From NCBI GenBank assembly GCA_019914945.1, contig CM034100.1:2245209-2309208 (forward strand): DNA of 64,000 bases, written 5' to 3'. The notes below the pieces were generated by a model that made no database searches, was not told where the DNA came from, and was given only the letters and a program-made list of their open reading frames with translations. The position numbers and the translations under genes were made by a program. Source of the DNA: Typha latifolia (lineage: Eukaryota > Streptophyta > Magnoliopsida > Poales > Typhaceae). Positions 10,621 to 22,654 of this stretch are shown in pieces; position 1 is the stretch's first letter; every line of letters starts with the position of its first letter.

Positions 10621-12647
10621 GGGTAGTAGTTGTAAGCAGTAGTAGCGGTAAGAACACCTTCTCCTTCACCTCAAGAACTCTGCAGGCCAATCTAATGGCG
10701 AAGCCTTGCTCACCTAGTAGGACTTAGTCAAAGGGAAAAAAAAAAAAAAAAAAAAAAACTTCTTGAGGGCCAATAGCATCTTTTGGCTGGTAGCGGATAA
10801 ATTGTCAAACGAGGGATTTGCCGTTCTTGTCTGGATGGGTTTGTGTCGGTGCGAAGTTCTATTTTATTATATTCAATAATGTCGGTAGGCTTGGGCCGGG
10901 CCGGATGGATTTATCACCTCTAAATTTATCGACCACCATGCATATCCAAGCTCATTCGTATTGATCTGAACTAAAACATTAACCAAAATTTATTTATTCT
11001 TTCGCATCCAATAATACTTGTAACATGAGTGATGCATGAGTTCATAAAAGATTAAAAGGCGAATGCCAATGCTAATGTTTTATATAAAACATCAATTTCT
11101 TTCAGAAATTAATTCCTGGAGGAACTTTAAAATTGGTCCGACTCATAAAAGAGTAGTTGGGGATCTATCTGTTGGAAATTGCCAGCCGTGATATAAAAGA
11201 ACTCCAATAAATATTCCAATCAAAATAAAGCCACTAAATTTAATCATGGATTTTACTATCCATCACTCGCCCTTGATTAGTAGCACCAGGCTAATCTAAC
11301 GGCCCCGTGATTAAATTGATATTGACACCACACATGTAGAAAAAGTTAGATTATGCTCGGAAACTTAGATACTGGGTGGTGTGGATTTAGATAATTTATG
11401 GGATGGTTATATCACTAGCTCTCCTACCAGTCCGCGAAGACTAGGGAAAGGGCTTAAAACTCGAAAATATTAAATAATCGTATCTTAAGAGCGACGTTTT
11501 CATTCGGATTCTTAAAGCAGGAAGAGGTCCAAAAGCTTTTCTTCGAAGCAGGGTTTACTTTCCTCCTTTTGGGCTTTGCGCAATTCGAGTTGGAAAGGTT
11601 CGAAATCTCGCGACTTTGGTATGATCTTCTAGTTTTGCTTTTGTTGGTATTTTTTTTTAGTTTTTTTGGGTTCATTCTTGATCATATTCATACGTTGGGT
11701 TCTCTCTGGATGCTAATTTAGCTTCTTGGCACTTTTGGTTTTTTGAATGGTTGTTATAAATTGTTTGTTTTAATTATATATTCGTTGCAATTTCTTCATC
11801 TTGTATTAATCCTGCTGAGACTAGTAATGGGTCTCTATGGTGTTGGTCAGATAGGTTCTGGAAAAGAAAATTGGTAGAAGAAGGTGGATTTAGCTCTGTA
11901 ATTTCTTTTGTCAAGTTGGTACCATTCATGCATTTTTGCTGATATAAAGCTTAAAGGCAGAATAAGATTGAGATACACATGATATGTTATACATTCTTAA
12001 ATGAATTTATGTTCTATTTCCTTAAAAAAGTTTGTTAGAAAAATTTGAGGACCTCATGACCATGAAGTGTCTTCTCATATAATTCATAAGAATGTGACTA
12101 TGGAGAGAACGCTAAGTCATTCTCGAAGTAAGATCAAGCAAGATGAAAGAAAGAGTTCGTTGCTTCTTCTATAACTCTAGATAAAAGAGACAAGATTTTT
12201 AGTTACAAATCTAGAGAAGAAAGTTTCTCTTGAACAATAGGAAGCACTTCTGTTGACCGTTTAGGTTTTCTCATCAGCATAGGTGGGAATCACATTTTCA
12301 TCTTATAAGCATCAGGCAGAAAGAAAATGGTTTTGAATGCTTGGCCTATTTTGAGGTATATACTTCTTTTGTTGCAAGCATGATATTCTTATCCAAGCAT
12401 TTCTATAACTCATCAGTCATAAGAGATATTGAGTATAATAAAAACCATCACAATCGACCATTAATAACTTTCTGATGTTCTTGCTAATTTACCTGTGATA
12501 GCTTTCCCTCTTTTCAAAAGAACTCTTTGAGAGTACCATGGCTAGATCGAGCTTGTCATCTAAAATATTGACATTTTTCATGTTTATTACATACTTATTA
12601 TTTCATTTGTTACAGGTAAGGTTATTGAAGCCAAGTAGTCATCTATA
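10621..12647. other. Divergent promoter region and ELMO-gene 5'UTR/intron
   Basis: The NLR (minus) and the ELMO-domain gene (plus) are transcribed away from this region. A poly-A tract of about 24 nt lies at 10737-10759. A GC-richer block near 11430-11612 probably holds the ELMO gene's first, non-coding exon, with a possible donor near 11612 (TTTG|GTATG). The acceptor TTACAG ends at 12615, 32 bp before the ATG. The UTR exon is inferred. Confidence 0.5.
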
Positions 12648-15092
12648 ATGGCAACAAGAACTTTAAGAAGACGGCTCCATCATGGAGATCTTGATGGGAA
12701 AAAAAATGAAATTATACATGGATCAATGTCAGATTCTCTAGATGAGCCTCTTCTTGGAAATTATAACTATGGAGGCAACCATTCCGAGGTAATGCTTCGT
12801 TCTTGTTGTATTGAGGGATCAAGTTATATAACTTCCATTATTATAACTGCTTATTAAGCATGTTGTTGTTTAAAGAGATATGATCACAGTAGTGAGCAAG
12901 ATATTTTGGATGACAAAAAGAAGGAGCAGCTCCATTGGACATACATCTTCTCAAACCTGATTCAGCAGTGGACACAATGGTTAGGTACTTGTCACTTCTT
13001 ATACTTCATAGCACTATCAAATCTTTATATTGAGTTCCCAGTGAGATTCATTGTGCTGAAGGATATAGAGCTTAATCATTCTCTGCAGAAAATATTATTG
13101 CTGGCTCGGGTTCAGTTCTAGGAAGGTTTTTACCTTTTCCTTCTGTTATTCAAAATGGACGCCCAATATATCTTAGTCCCTTACAGGTGTACACTTTTTT
13201 CCTCTGCATATTATTATTATCATTATTTTTTTGTCAACTCAATAGAAGTAAAAGATATGAAATTTCTGTCCATAATATATGGATACCATAGTGGGAAGTA
13301 GCTTAATGGTGCTTTTAGTGTCCTTTATCTAGGAGGACTTCTTATTAACTTTTTCCATATAAGTTTATGCAACGTGTTTAATTAATTGTTAATTTCTTTT
13401 GGTTATATGCACATTTCGTTGTGTAAACTTCAGCTCGTGTGAAATCATGCAATTTATATAAAATATTTACTTGTCAAACTCAATTGTCTTTCATCTAATT
13501 AGGAGAATAATCATTATTGTTGCCTCTTTGTTTTTACATGAATGCAGTTGCATGAATAGTTAACTCTATTGTCAATTCTCCTTGTTTAAACTTTTTTTAT
13601 GAAGTATGTGCATTTGAATCCATAATAAATAGCATAAAGGTGTTGTCTAATTTCTACCATTGGTAGTGGTTGAAAAATCGATATGTAGGAACTTGATAGC
13701 TTATTTGGCTTTTACACTGTGATATAGCTTCAACTTAGCTACATTTGTGTTTGCTTGTATATACAAATATGTGCAGATACATATAAGACCATCCAAAGCT
13801 GATTGTTTTCATTGTAAACCATCTAGGAAGAAAGATTGAGAATATTAAGGGAGAGATTGCAAGTTCCCTTTGACAGTGCCTGTCTGGATCATCAAGTATG
13901 TCTTCTTTCCAGATCTTCTTGTTATCCTACCACAATGTACACGCTTACACTGCTTCTTGACCATTTAGACCATTTTCTCTAATTTCAAAGTTGGCTCCAG
14001 CTGTAGCTTGGTTTTACCTTGATTCTCAAATGAGTATAGTGCTTCTTTGAGTCTCAAATGACAGTAATCATTTACTTATAAGTTATCATGGAACTGTAAA
14101 AAGAGGATACTATTTGATCTGCAGAATGCACTGAAGCAACTCTGGAGGTTGGCTTATCCTAATCGGGAACTTCCTCCTCTAAAATCAGAATTGTGGAAGG
14201 AGATGGGCTGGCAAGGTACGGACCCATCAACAGATTTCAGGTACATCAGTATAAACTGCAATATCAGTTATAGGGAAGTCACTTCTGTATCTCATATTAA
14301 AAAAAAAAATGAATATAGTTGATTAATTGATTTTTACTAACTTGGACCATCTGCATTTAGGGGTGGTGGATATATATCATTGGAGAACCTGATCTTTTTT
14401 GCAAAGAACTATCCAGTAACTACTTGATGTCTTCTGTTCATTAAGCCTCCTTATTCTTCCTTTTCTGGTTGAACATTCACCAATGATTTCCACAACCTTC
14501 TGTTTTCCCTTGTGTAGGAGTCCTTCCAGGTGCTGCTTCACAAACAAGAGGGAAAGAGGGCTGAGTGGGAGTACCCTTTCGCTGTCGCTGGAATCAATAT
14601 TTCATTCACGTTGATACAGATGTTAGACCTACAATCAGGTACTGCCAAGAGCATATGACTTGTAATCTTTACAATTATCGGATTGGTGCTTGTGCTTATG
14701 TATGAAATATATATTTTTTCTCTAGACACGCCAACCTCCACTGCAGGAGTTCGTTTCCTGGAGATCCTCGGAAGGGATGAACATGCCTTTGATAATCTAT
14801 ACTGCGTAGCCTTTCGGATGATGGATGCTCAGTGGCTCGCCAAACGAGCTTCTTATATGGAATTCAATGTAATTAATCCCTCAGCTTTTGATCTCCTTTG
14901 TCACTTTGTTGATGATTTTTTTTGTTTATTTTTACATTTTCTTGTCTGTGAGATTTATGTATCCGGCCCTGTTAACTTTTCTTTCACCAGGAGGTTCTGA
15001 AGTCTACAAGAACTCAGATAGAGCGGGAGTTAGCCCTGGAAGATATCACCAGTGTAAAGGATTTGCCAGCTTACACAATGCTGAACAAATAA
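12648..15092 (+). CDS. ELMO domain-containing protein, 317 aa
   Basis: Nine exons join in phase: 12648-12788, 12876-12984, 13089-13186, 13827-13895, 14125-14240, 14361-14415, 14518-14638, 14726-14868, 14991-15092 (954 nt with the stop). The product has a short N-terminal tail with SLDEPLLGN, a segment HWTYIFSNLIQQWTQWLEN, then the ELMO domain with LKQLWRLAYPNRELPPLKSE, WKEMGWQGTDPSTDFRGGGY, LENLIFFAK, and near the end FDNLYCVAFRMMDAQWLAKR. Animal ELMOD proteins act as GAPs for Arl/Arf-family GTPases; plant members are poorly defined. The length fits plant ELMO proteins. The third exon starts with an in-phase Glu-Asn-Ile-Ile block, which supports the splice choice. Its stop codon is only 347 bp from the next gene's ATG. 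Confidence 0.93.
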
Positions 15093-15439
15093 GGTTCTTG
15101 CCTCACTGGAGAACAGCAGCAGTGAATTAATCTTCTGTTGATTTTAGTTGGTCAGTGGGGAAATTTGATCAGTAATGGCAACAGATGTAATGTTGACACT
15201 GTATACAGAGAGAAAAGGTACAAACAGTGTGTATAGAGATTCTTATACCACATAAATTTTTATTCAACAACAAGAAGCATTTGTATCCAAATATAAGCAT
15301 CCTCTCTATACTTCAATCTTTGCTTTGGATGGTTCCCGGGGGTTAAAATGTAATTTATCACGTATTATTGGAAGTTTTTAGAAAAAATTGAAACAAAAAC
15401 TTTGCACAAAAACCCTTACATCGGCAAAGATGAAATAAA

Positions 15440-16639
15440 ATGCCTTCGCTCTTGCTTTTAGGGTTTAAGAGGCACAAATCAAAAACCTTCTTGACTCTTC
15501 CCTTCTTCTCTGTCTCAATGCTTCGCTCTATCCAAAGAGCCCTTCTTCCCCACCTCCAAGCCACCAAATCCCCTTCAACCCCAACCCTCGTACGCCTCCT
15601 CCACAATCCCGCCGACCCCTCCTCCTTCACCATCTCCTACCTCGTCTCCTCCTGCGGCCTCTCCCCCTCCGCCGCCACCTACGCCGCCAAGAAGATCCGA
15701 CTCAAGTCTCCGGAAAACCCCGACTCCGTCCTCCAGCTCTTCAAAGACCACAGCTTCTCCAAGACCCAAGTCGCCAATCTCATCTCCAAGCACCCGAGGC
15801 TCCTCTCCGCCGACCCGGAGAAGACCATCAAACCCAAGCTCGACTTCTTCGCCCGCATCGGCTACCTGGACTCCGATGTCGCCAAGCTCGTCTCCGGCGA
15901 CCCCAATCTCCTCCTGACTGACCTCGAGAAGACGCTTATACCCAACTTTGATTCGCTGAAGATGGCCTTCGGCTCTGCCGAAGCTGCCCTCGCCGCGCTA
16001 AAGATCTCGTCTCGGTTGCTCCGGTACGATATTGACATGATGGTACTCCCCAATCTTGAGATTTTGCGAAACCATGGAATGCCAGAGCCGAGCATTATAA
16101 GGCTCGCAACTTTGCATCCTCGCGTTCTGATGAAGGAACCCGATCGATTGATTGAAGAGCTCGGGCAGCTCAAGCAAATGGGCTTGGAGCCATCGTCGCG
16201 TACTTTCGTTTCCGCGGTCCATGCATTCTCGGGATCGACGGTGCCGTCGTGGGAGAAGAAGATTGCAGTCTACAAGAACTTGGGTTGGTCGGAGAAGGAG
16301 ACGCTGTCGGCGTTCAGGAAGTACCCCAACTTCATGCTGCAACCGGAGAACAAGACAAGGGAAATGGTGGAGTTCTACGTGAAGAAGCTCGGTTGGGAGC
16401 CTCCATTGTTGCTGGCGAAGCCAAGGTTGCTATCTCTTAGCCTGGAGAAGTGGGTGATCCCAAGGTGTTCGGTGTTGGGTCTCTTAGCTTCGAAAGGAGA
16501 AGTGAGCAGGGGATTGACTCCCGCTCTCCTGATGATTAATGAGGAGGAGTTCTCCAGGAGGTTTGTTGTCAAGTACGCTGGCCGAATTCCCGAGGTTCTT
16601 GAGGCTTACCATGGCAACACTGGATCTTGTAACTTTTGA
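15440..16639 (+). CDS. mTERF family protein, up to 399 aa, organelle-targeted
   Basis: A single-exon ORF of the mitochondrial transcription termination factor family, helical-repeat proteins that bind nucleic acid in mitochondria or plastids and affect organellar transcription, splicing or translation. From about residue 75 it carries the repeated family pattern: leucine and proline-rich segments such as ISKHPRLLSADPEKTIKPKL, LVSGDPNLLLTDLEKTLIPN, and later FRKYPNFML and AKPRLLSLSLEKWVIPRC. The N-terminus is rich in Ser, Arg and Leu and lacks acids, which fits a transit peptide. Translation could start at 15440 or at Met27 (15518, MLRSIQRALL), a typical organellar start; I list the longer form. 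The GC-rich 5' half and absence of introns are usual for this family in monocots. Confidence 0.93.
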   Translation: MPSLLLLGFKRHKSKTFLTLPFFSVSMLRSIQRALLPHLQATKSPSTPTLVRLLHNPADPSSFTISYLVSSCGLSPSAATYAAKKIRLKSPENPDSVLQLFKDHSFSKTQVANLISKHPRLLSADPEKTIKPKLDFFARIGYLDSDVAKLVSGDPNLLLTDLEKTLIPNFDSLKMAFGSAEAALAALKISSRLLRYDIDMMVLPNLEILRNHGMPEPSIIRLATLHPRVLMKEPDRLIEELGQLKQMGLEPSSRTFVSAVHAFSGSTVPSWEKKIAVYKNLGWSEKETLSAFRKYPNFMLQPENKTREMVEFYVKKLGWEPPLLLAKPRLLSLSLEKWVIPRCSVLGLLASKGEVSRGLTPALLMINEEEFSRRFVVKYAGRIPEVLEAYHGNTGSCNF

Positions 16640-17624
16640 GATCAGTTTGTTCTGAGTCTATGTACACTTTCTTTAGCCTATTTAAGAGGGTTAATTCCTA
16701 TTCCAATTTATGTTTGGATGTCAGAGGTACCTCTTATAATGTTTTGAGAGTTCTGAAAATAAATAATTAAATATATTTTACTTCATGTATTTATGTTTAA
16801 ATTTATTTTAATTTTATGTTTTAAAAAATCTCAAACAGCTCTTGTATATTAAGACCGTTATTTTTTTAGTTAAGTATTATAGTTATTTTAATCATTTGAC
16901 AATATTATTTTAAAAACATGAGCCTATCAAATATCAGAGGGAGATATTTTGGTCATTTTGAAGTTAAGTATGACGGAAAAATTAAAATTTTTATTTTGAT
17001 TATAATTATAATTATTGATTTAAGTTTTTTTTAAAATATGAGAGTAAAAATAATTTTAAATATAAATACACGATGATAAAATATATTTAACCATAAAAAA
17101 ATTATGTAAGTAACTACATCAAAAATAATTTATATATACAAATTTATTTTTAAATATTTAGCAAATTTTGAAAAAATATTAAAATTTTATGTAAGTCGTT
17201 GATCTCGCCGATGATGACTCGATCAACAAATTTTCAAACACTCATCATCTCTTATATATTTAAATTTTAAAATAAATTAAGACGCTTAAATTTTAAAAAA
17301 AAAATGTAATGGTAGACTTAAAATAGTCAGAAACTCTTTACATTCAGCGTTTAGTCTTCGAGAGGTTGTCGAGCTCGGCCTCAAAATTTAAACTTATTTA
17401 AAATAAGTTCAAACTAGATTATATATAACTTAGAGTCTCCCACTACAAAGCATAGAGTTTGTGACCTCTCCCAATTCCATGCCGACTCGAGAACAAACAG
17501 CCACACTAACTACACACCCATAATAAAACAAAGCAGAATTACTACTACTACTATTACTCGAACCAACTGACGCCTTCCAGACATTGCAACACCTGAACTA
17601 CTAAATTTGCAGAGAAGAGCAGCT
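16640..17624. other. Convergent intergenic region
   Basis: The 3' flanks of the mTERF (plus) and AP2 (minus) genes meet here. The sequence is very AT-rich with no coding potential or recognisable repeat family. Confidence 0.6.
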
Positions 17625-20009
17625 TCAAGAGAAGATGTCCACGAGGGGAGAGAAGCAAACTGAGTCCTCAAATGGAGGACCAAAAAGACCAAAGGCTTGA
17701 GAAGTAGATGCTTCCTCCTCCCTCCCGATCACAGCATCGCCCTGTTGCACTGCAGCCATTGCTTCTTGACCCTCATTAATGACACTGTCATAGCCCAATA
17801 TTCTGCTCAAATGCTCCTGCATGTTACTATCTTCCACGACCTGGTCGGGCCAAAGTCCCTCGAAGCCATCGTTGAAAATTCCGTCGCCGAACGAGTAATT
17901 GAAGCCTTGGGGTTGGCTCGTCGGGGTGTCAGGAATGTTGAAAGGCTCAAAGCTTGGAGTCGTATCCATGGAGAGGTCCCACGAGAGTTCCGGCATAATA
18001 TCGGAGATCGCAGCGGTAGCAAGTTGATCTGTTTCTTGATTTGCGTCGTGCTCAGGCAGTTGGGGTAGCTGTTGGAGCTGGGGAAGTTGTGGGGCTTGCA
18101 GTTGATCAAGAGGTGGAGTTGTCTCAGGGAGAAGCTGAGACTGAGGGTTTGGGGGGTCTTGGGGAAGTTGTTGTTGTGGTGGTGGTGGTGGTTCAGAAGG
18201 TACTTGTGGGTTGTTGATATAGTTGCTTCTTGCGAAGTTGGTGACTGCCTCAGAGCCTCTGTGATGGATGGCTGCTCGATCATAAGCTTCTGCTGCCTTT
18301 TCTTGGCTATCTGAAGAAGAAAATAGCATTTACTTAGTTTATTTCATTTCTCTATACATTATATATATATATATAGGGACTAGGGTTAGTTAGTTACTGA
18401 TAAATAATAAAACTAGCAGTTATATATTCATCAGCATTATCAAATTATTAGAAAGTGAAACCCACACATAGTTATATATATATATAGGGGAAGTTTTATC
18501 TTTGAGATATATATAAGTATCATAAATGATTCGTTAAGTTAGCAATTAGATAGAATGGAGAGTTACAAAGTGGACAAAAAAATAACGTAAAACTGAGAAT
18601 AAAGCTGGAAGAAAAGGGTGCTCATGCATGCACACGCGTGGACTTGCTAATTAAATGCAGGGTCTCACATGTAATGCCACTTCGTGTTTTTGTCCTAAGT
18701 AACCTAATTCGCTGACACTGGTTTAGTGACAGAAACGGCAACCTAGCTCTCAAGCTCATTGCTAGAAGACATTAATGGAGAAGCGAAGGAGGGAGAAGAG
18801 ATCATACCAAAACTTCCCAAATAGAGATACTTGTAGCCGGAGACGTGCCCAATTCTCGCCTCCCACCGCCCTTCGTTGTGATGCCTGCGAGAATTAGCCC
18901 TTAGCTAGCATGCAATATGCCATTAATTTGACATGATTTTAGTGCAATGGACATAATTTTTTTAAATTTTTTTTGCCAATCGAAAACTTAAGACTATACT
19001 TGGCAACGCCGCGATATTTTGAGGCTCCCCGAGCAAAGCCATTGCTTCTACGTCGGAGAGAGATCAAGTAGTCAACCTTGGATATGTTCTCCATCTCTTG
19101 TATCTCCCTCTCATAAGTGCTTACCTGCAAGATTTGAGGAAACTATTTAAATGAGAGATTAAACTTTTGAAGCCATTTCTAATACAGATCTATATATAAC
19201 AATTATTAAGATAAATTAAGGGGTTAATTTAATTACGGGGAAATTAAGGATAGCTTTATCCTTCCAGAGTTTGAGAGCAGCTAGATCATAGGTGTGGGCG
19301 GCCATCTCCTCATTATCATATCCTCCTGCAAGTGTTCATGCATGCAATCAAATGAGCTCTTAATTATTTTAAATTGTTACATATATATATATGCACACCA
19401 TATTAATCCGGGCCTTGGAAAAACTTACCCAGATGGACTAGGAAGTGAATACATCATCATGATCAGGTTAGAGAGAGAGTGAGTGAGAAAAAAAGAAAAA
19501 GAAAAAGGAAAATGTCAGCAGAAAAAAAAAATGAAAGAGAAAGATGCGAAGTTAAATAAGAGAAGGATCTATGGAGCATATATATATATATATAATATTA
19601 CTTTGCTTTCCTTTCTTCTCTGGGTCAATCCAACTATCTTTATCCCAAAGATGGGCTTCATATTTCCCAGTCCACCTATGTCTGCAGACATGCATATGTT
19701 AAAAATATACATATATAAATATAAGTAATTGAACAAATAAACCCTCTGCATTAAAATTTATAAAAGAAAAAAATAGACATCCTAAGCTCTCTTCCTCTCC
19801 CACCTTGTGACTCCTCTATAGATCGAGGTTCGCTTGCCATGGACATTGCGGCCGAGCTTTGGCTCGCGAACCTTCTTGGCTCGCTGAGCCTTGGGTTCAT
19901 GCCTACCAATTCTGCGCATCAGGGGACAATCCGCAGGTGATGATGATACAGAGGAAGAAGAGATCGCCGACGACGAAGGCGGCTGCGGAGGAGGAAGAGA
20001 ACTCTCCAT
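17625..20009 (-). CDS. WRI1-like AP2/ERF transcription factor, two AP2 domains, 423 aa
   Basis: A nuclear DNA-binding factor. Its closest layout is WRINKLED1 (about 430 aa), which controls fatty-acid synthesis genes. Seven exons join in phase: 20009-19804, 19681-19602, 19437-19429 (9 nt), 19325-19237, 19124-19000, 18884-18808, 18310-17625. AP2 domain 1 is at about 62-128 ([20 protein letters not shown], then [13 protein letters not shown]); the linker is [22 protein letters not shown]2 domain 2 is at about 163-221 ([34 protein letters not shown]). The C-terminus is Pro/Gln-rich then acidic, as in an activation region. The micro-exon gives Ile-His-Leu where WRI1 and AIL proteins have Val-Tyr-Leu. 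Several otherwise conserved positions also differ (LKLWKDK for LKYWGPD), so this is a divergent member and the WRI1 function is inferred. Confidence 0.9.
19429..19437 (-). other. 9-nt coding micro-exon of the AP2 gene
   Basis: On the minus strand CTAG, TCCATCTGG, GTAAGT form an acceptor, nine coding bases and a consensus donor. With the A that ends exon 2 and the GA that begins exon 4 the reading is Ile-His-Leu-Gly. WRI1 and AIL genes have a 9-bp exon at this place encoding Val-Tyr-Leu. The strong splice sites and exact phase make the call firm despite the short length. Confidence 0.85.
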
Positions 20010-22654
20010 ATCTGGGTGTTATGCCTCCTCACAGCACTCTCAGAGAGAAGGAAGAAACTGCAGTCTATTCATGGATTGTTCACCTTTAAGGGTGAGGGGG
20101 GGGTGGGACTTAAAAGAGGAAAGAGACAAAGTGGTGAGAGAGCACTCGCTTTAACGTTTAGTGGTGTCCTCAAACACCTGGCTCAGAAGGTATATAGTTT
20201 TGGCCACCAATGGCACTGGGAATATATTGGTTGCAGCCATGCACTTACTAGGCTTCTTAGAGGTATCCCTTTGAAATGTGAGGGTAATGGGCCGGCTTTC
20301 AAGAGTTTGGCTTTTGGTATCTCCACCTACCAAATTTTCATATCCTCCTTTCTTTTTGCACAAAAAAAAAAAGAAAAAAGAAAAATCATATTCTTCTGAT
20401 AGTATAGACAAAGCAGCCTTATAAAGATGTACATGCATGTAGAGATATATTTTAATTGATAAGTCAATTATTATTAATTCTATGTAAAAGGAAACTGGAT
20501 TTAAATTTCATGTCAATTAGGTGCAATTAAACTAAATTCTAAAATGTTGGATAGTTCTTAATTATACACACGCATGTCGTATTTCAGATTGCGGATAAGT
20601 GGTACACTATAGATTTTTTAACGGTAAAACAGCGTACGATAATATAACTTTTATTAATTGTCGTTTCGTTATTTATGTCGGATGCACCTAATATTTTTAG
20701 GCTAATTTTATTCTAAAATTAAAAAATAATTCTTAAACATTTTCATGCTTGTCATATCTCAAATTACGGACATGTATAATATCAACTAATATAACTACTA
20801 TCCATTGTCGTTACGTTATACTATAAGAATGCAATATTTACCGATTACTTTTATTATTCATCTACTTACTATAAGTTTCCTAACTCATTCTGTAAACATA
20901 TTTAGCATTTGGTTTGCAAGTCACATTTAATTATGTATACGGTACTTTAAAAGGAACAGAAAAAAAAAACAACACCTGCCTTCTTAGAGATATCCCTTGA
21001 AAAGTGAGGGCATGGGCTATCAAGAGCTTGGCTTTTGGTATCTCCACTTACCAAAATTTCATATCCTCCTTTCTTTTGTAAAAAAAAAATTTTAAAAAAA
21101 AAGGAAAGAAAAAAAATATATATTTTCCTGAAAGTCCAGAAAGGCAACCTTATAAAGATGTACACGTACACAAATATTTTAATTGGTAAGCCAATTATTA
21201 TTAATTATATGTAAAATGAATTAAAATTTTATTAGATTCTAAAATGGTTGGATCGTTCTTTGTTATACACATGCATGTTGTATTTTAGATTGCAAATATG
21301 TTATACATGATGGATATTCTAATGATAAAACAATGTATAACAATATAACATCTATTCATTATCGTTTTGTTATATTTGTCTGAAGCATGATATATTTTTA
21401 GGCTATTTTTTATTTCAAAATTACAGAATAGTATTTAGTTAGTTTTATGCTAGTCGAATCTCAAATCGTGGACATCTATAATATCAGGCAAATTCTCAAA
21501 CGGTAATGCAACACACTACTGATGTAAAATATTATTCATTATCGTTATGTTATACGGATGTAATATTACCGGCCATTTTCATTCTTCATCTACTTACTAT
21601 AAGTTTCGTAACTCATTATATATATCATATGGTTTGTAAATCACATTTCATTATGTAAATGGTACTTAAGAAAAGGAGAAAGAAATTCAATTCCTGCCTA
21701 TGTATGTGTTTTTAATAAAGGGTGAGACAGTGAGACTACAATGTCAGAATGTGGTAGATATATTTGTGGCACTATTATGGAACTCCACCAAAACAATGCT
21801 TGAATTGAACTACGCTCCAGTTTAGCGTATACAGACAAAATAAAACAAAGCGTCAAATAAATACTCTATATCACATTGAAATGTGATAAGGCTCGATGCA
21901 TCTCTTTGGGCAAAAATACGTGATCATTCCGGATGGTATATCAAATTAAACTATCAGAATAGCTTAGATAATCTATATTCAATAGGCCAAGTCCCCTTAG
22001 ATCATGATATAACTTTCTGCTCTTATTCAGCATTCTGAATTTTGTTCAAACCTGGACCTATTCTATCAAATTACTTTTCTTAACCAAAAAAGAAATAAAT
22101 GAAAGGAAAGGAAAGAAAAAGAAAAGAAAGAAAGAGAGAAGGTTATATCAAAACCAATTCCAAGCATAAACGTGGCAGCAGAAGCATGCAGATCTAATCG
22201 ATTTAGGTGGTCAGCCTGATCATGTAGATCCAAACATGCAGTGGTAAAGAAGCAATTATCCATTCTCATGCTTCAGTGGTGCTCCTACAAGCACCAATTT
22301 GTTCGTTCCTAAGTCATTGGCCGACAAGGGTCATATTGCATTTACCTTTCCCCTGAACTAGTATAAGTAACCCCCCCACCGCCCCCCCCAAAAAAATAAA
22401 AATAAAAATAAAAAACACTTAAAAAATAATTATAGCATGGATGAATTCCAAGCCCAATTATTGCTCAATTTTCCACAATCTCAGATTATTCATTATTATG
22501 TTCCTTTTTTAACTTATGTACAAATCCGAGATGGACGGGAAAAAGAATTCCTCCACCACCAACGCTGGCAGAAGACCGCAAAATCTGCACAGATATGGCC
22601 ACTCAAACCCTCTCTTTACTGAAACAAAATTATCTCCCACCCAATTAAGGTTGT
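20010..22654. other. AP2 gene upstream region and LARP1 3' flank
   Basis: Holds the AP2 gene's promoter, the two-copy duplication 20253-21700, and the LARP1 3' flank. Near 22365-22415 there are C-rich and A-rich homopolymer runs. No gene is seen. Confidence 0.6.
20253..21700. repeat. Head-to-tail duplication of about 725 bp in the AP2 promoter
   Basis: Unit 1 (about 20253-20979) and unit 2 (about 20980-21700) start alike (CTTCTTAGAG, then GCTTTTGGTATCTCCAC and CATATCCTCCTTTCTTTT). They share a middle with CCTTATAAAGATGTACA and TTATTATTAATT, and end alike (TTTGTAAATCACATTTCATT, then TTATGTA..GGTACTT). Many substitutions and small indels separate them, so the duplication is not recent. It lies about 0.24-1.7 kb upstream of the AP2 ATG. 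Confidence 0.85.

Noticed and set aside
17697..18068. 123-codon open frame on the plus strand
   Set aside because: Antisense shadow of the last AP2 exon, with no independent coding features.
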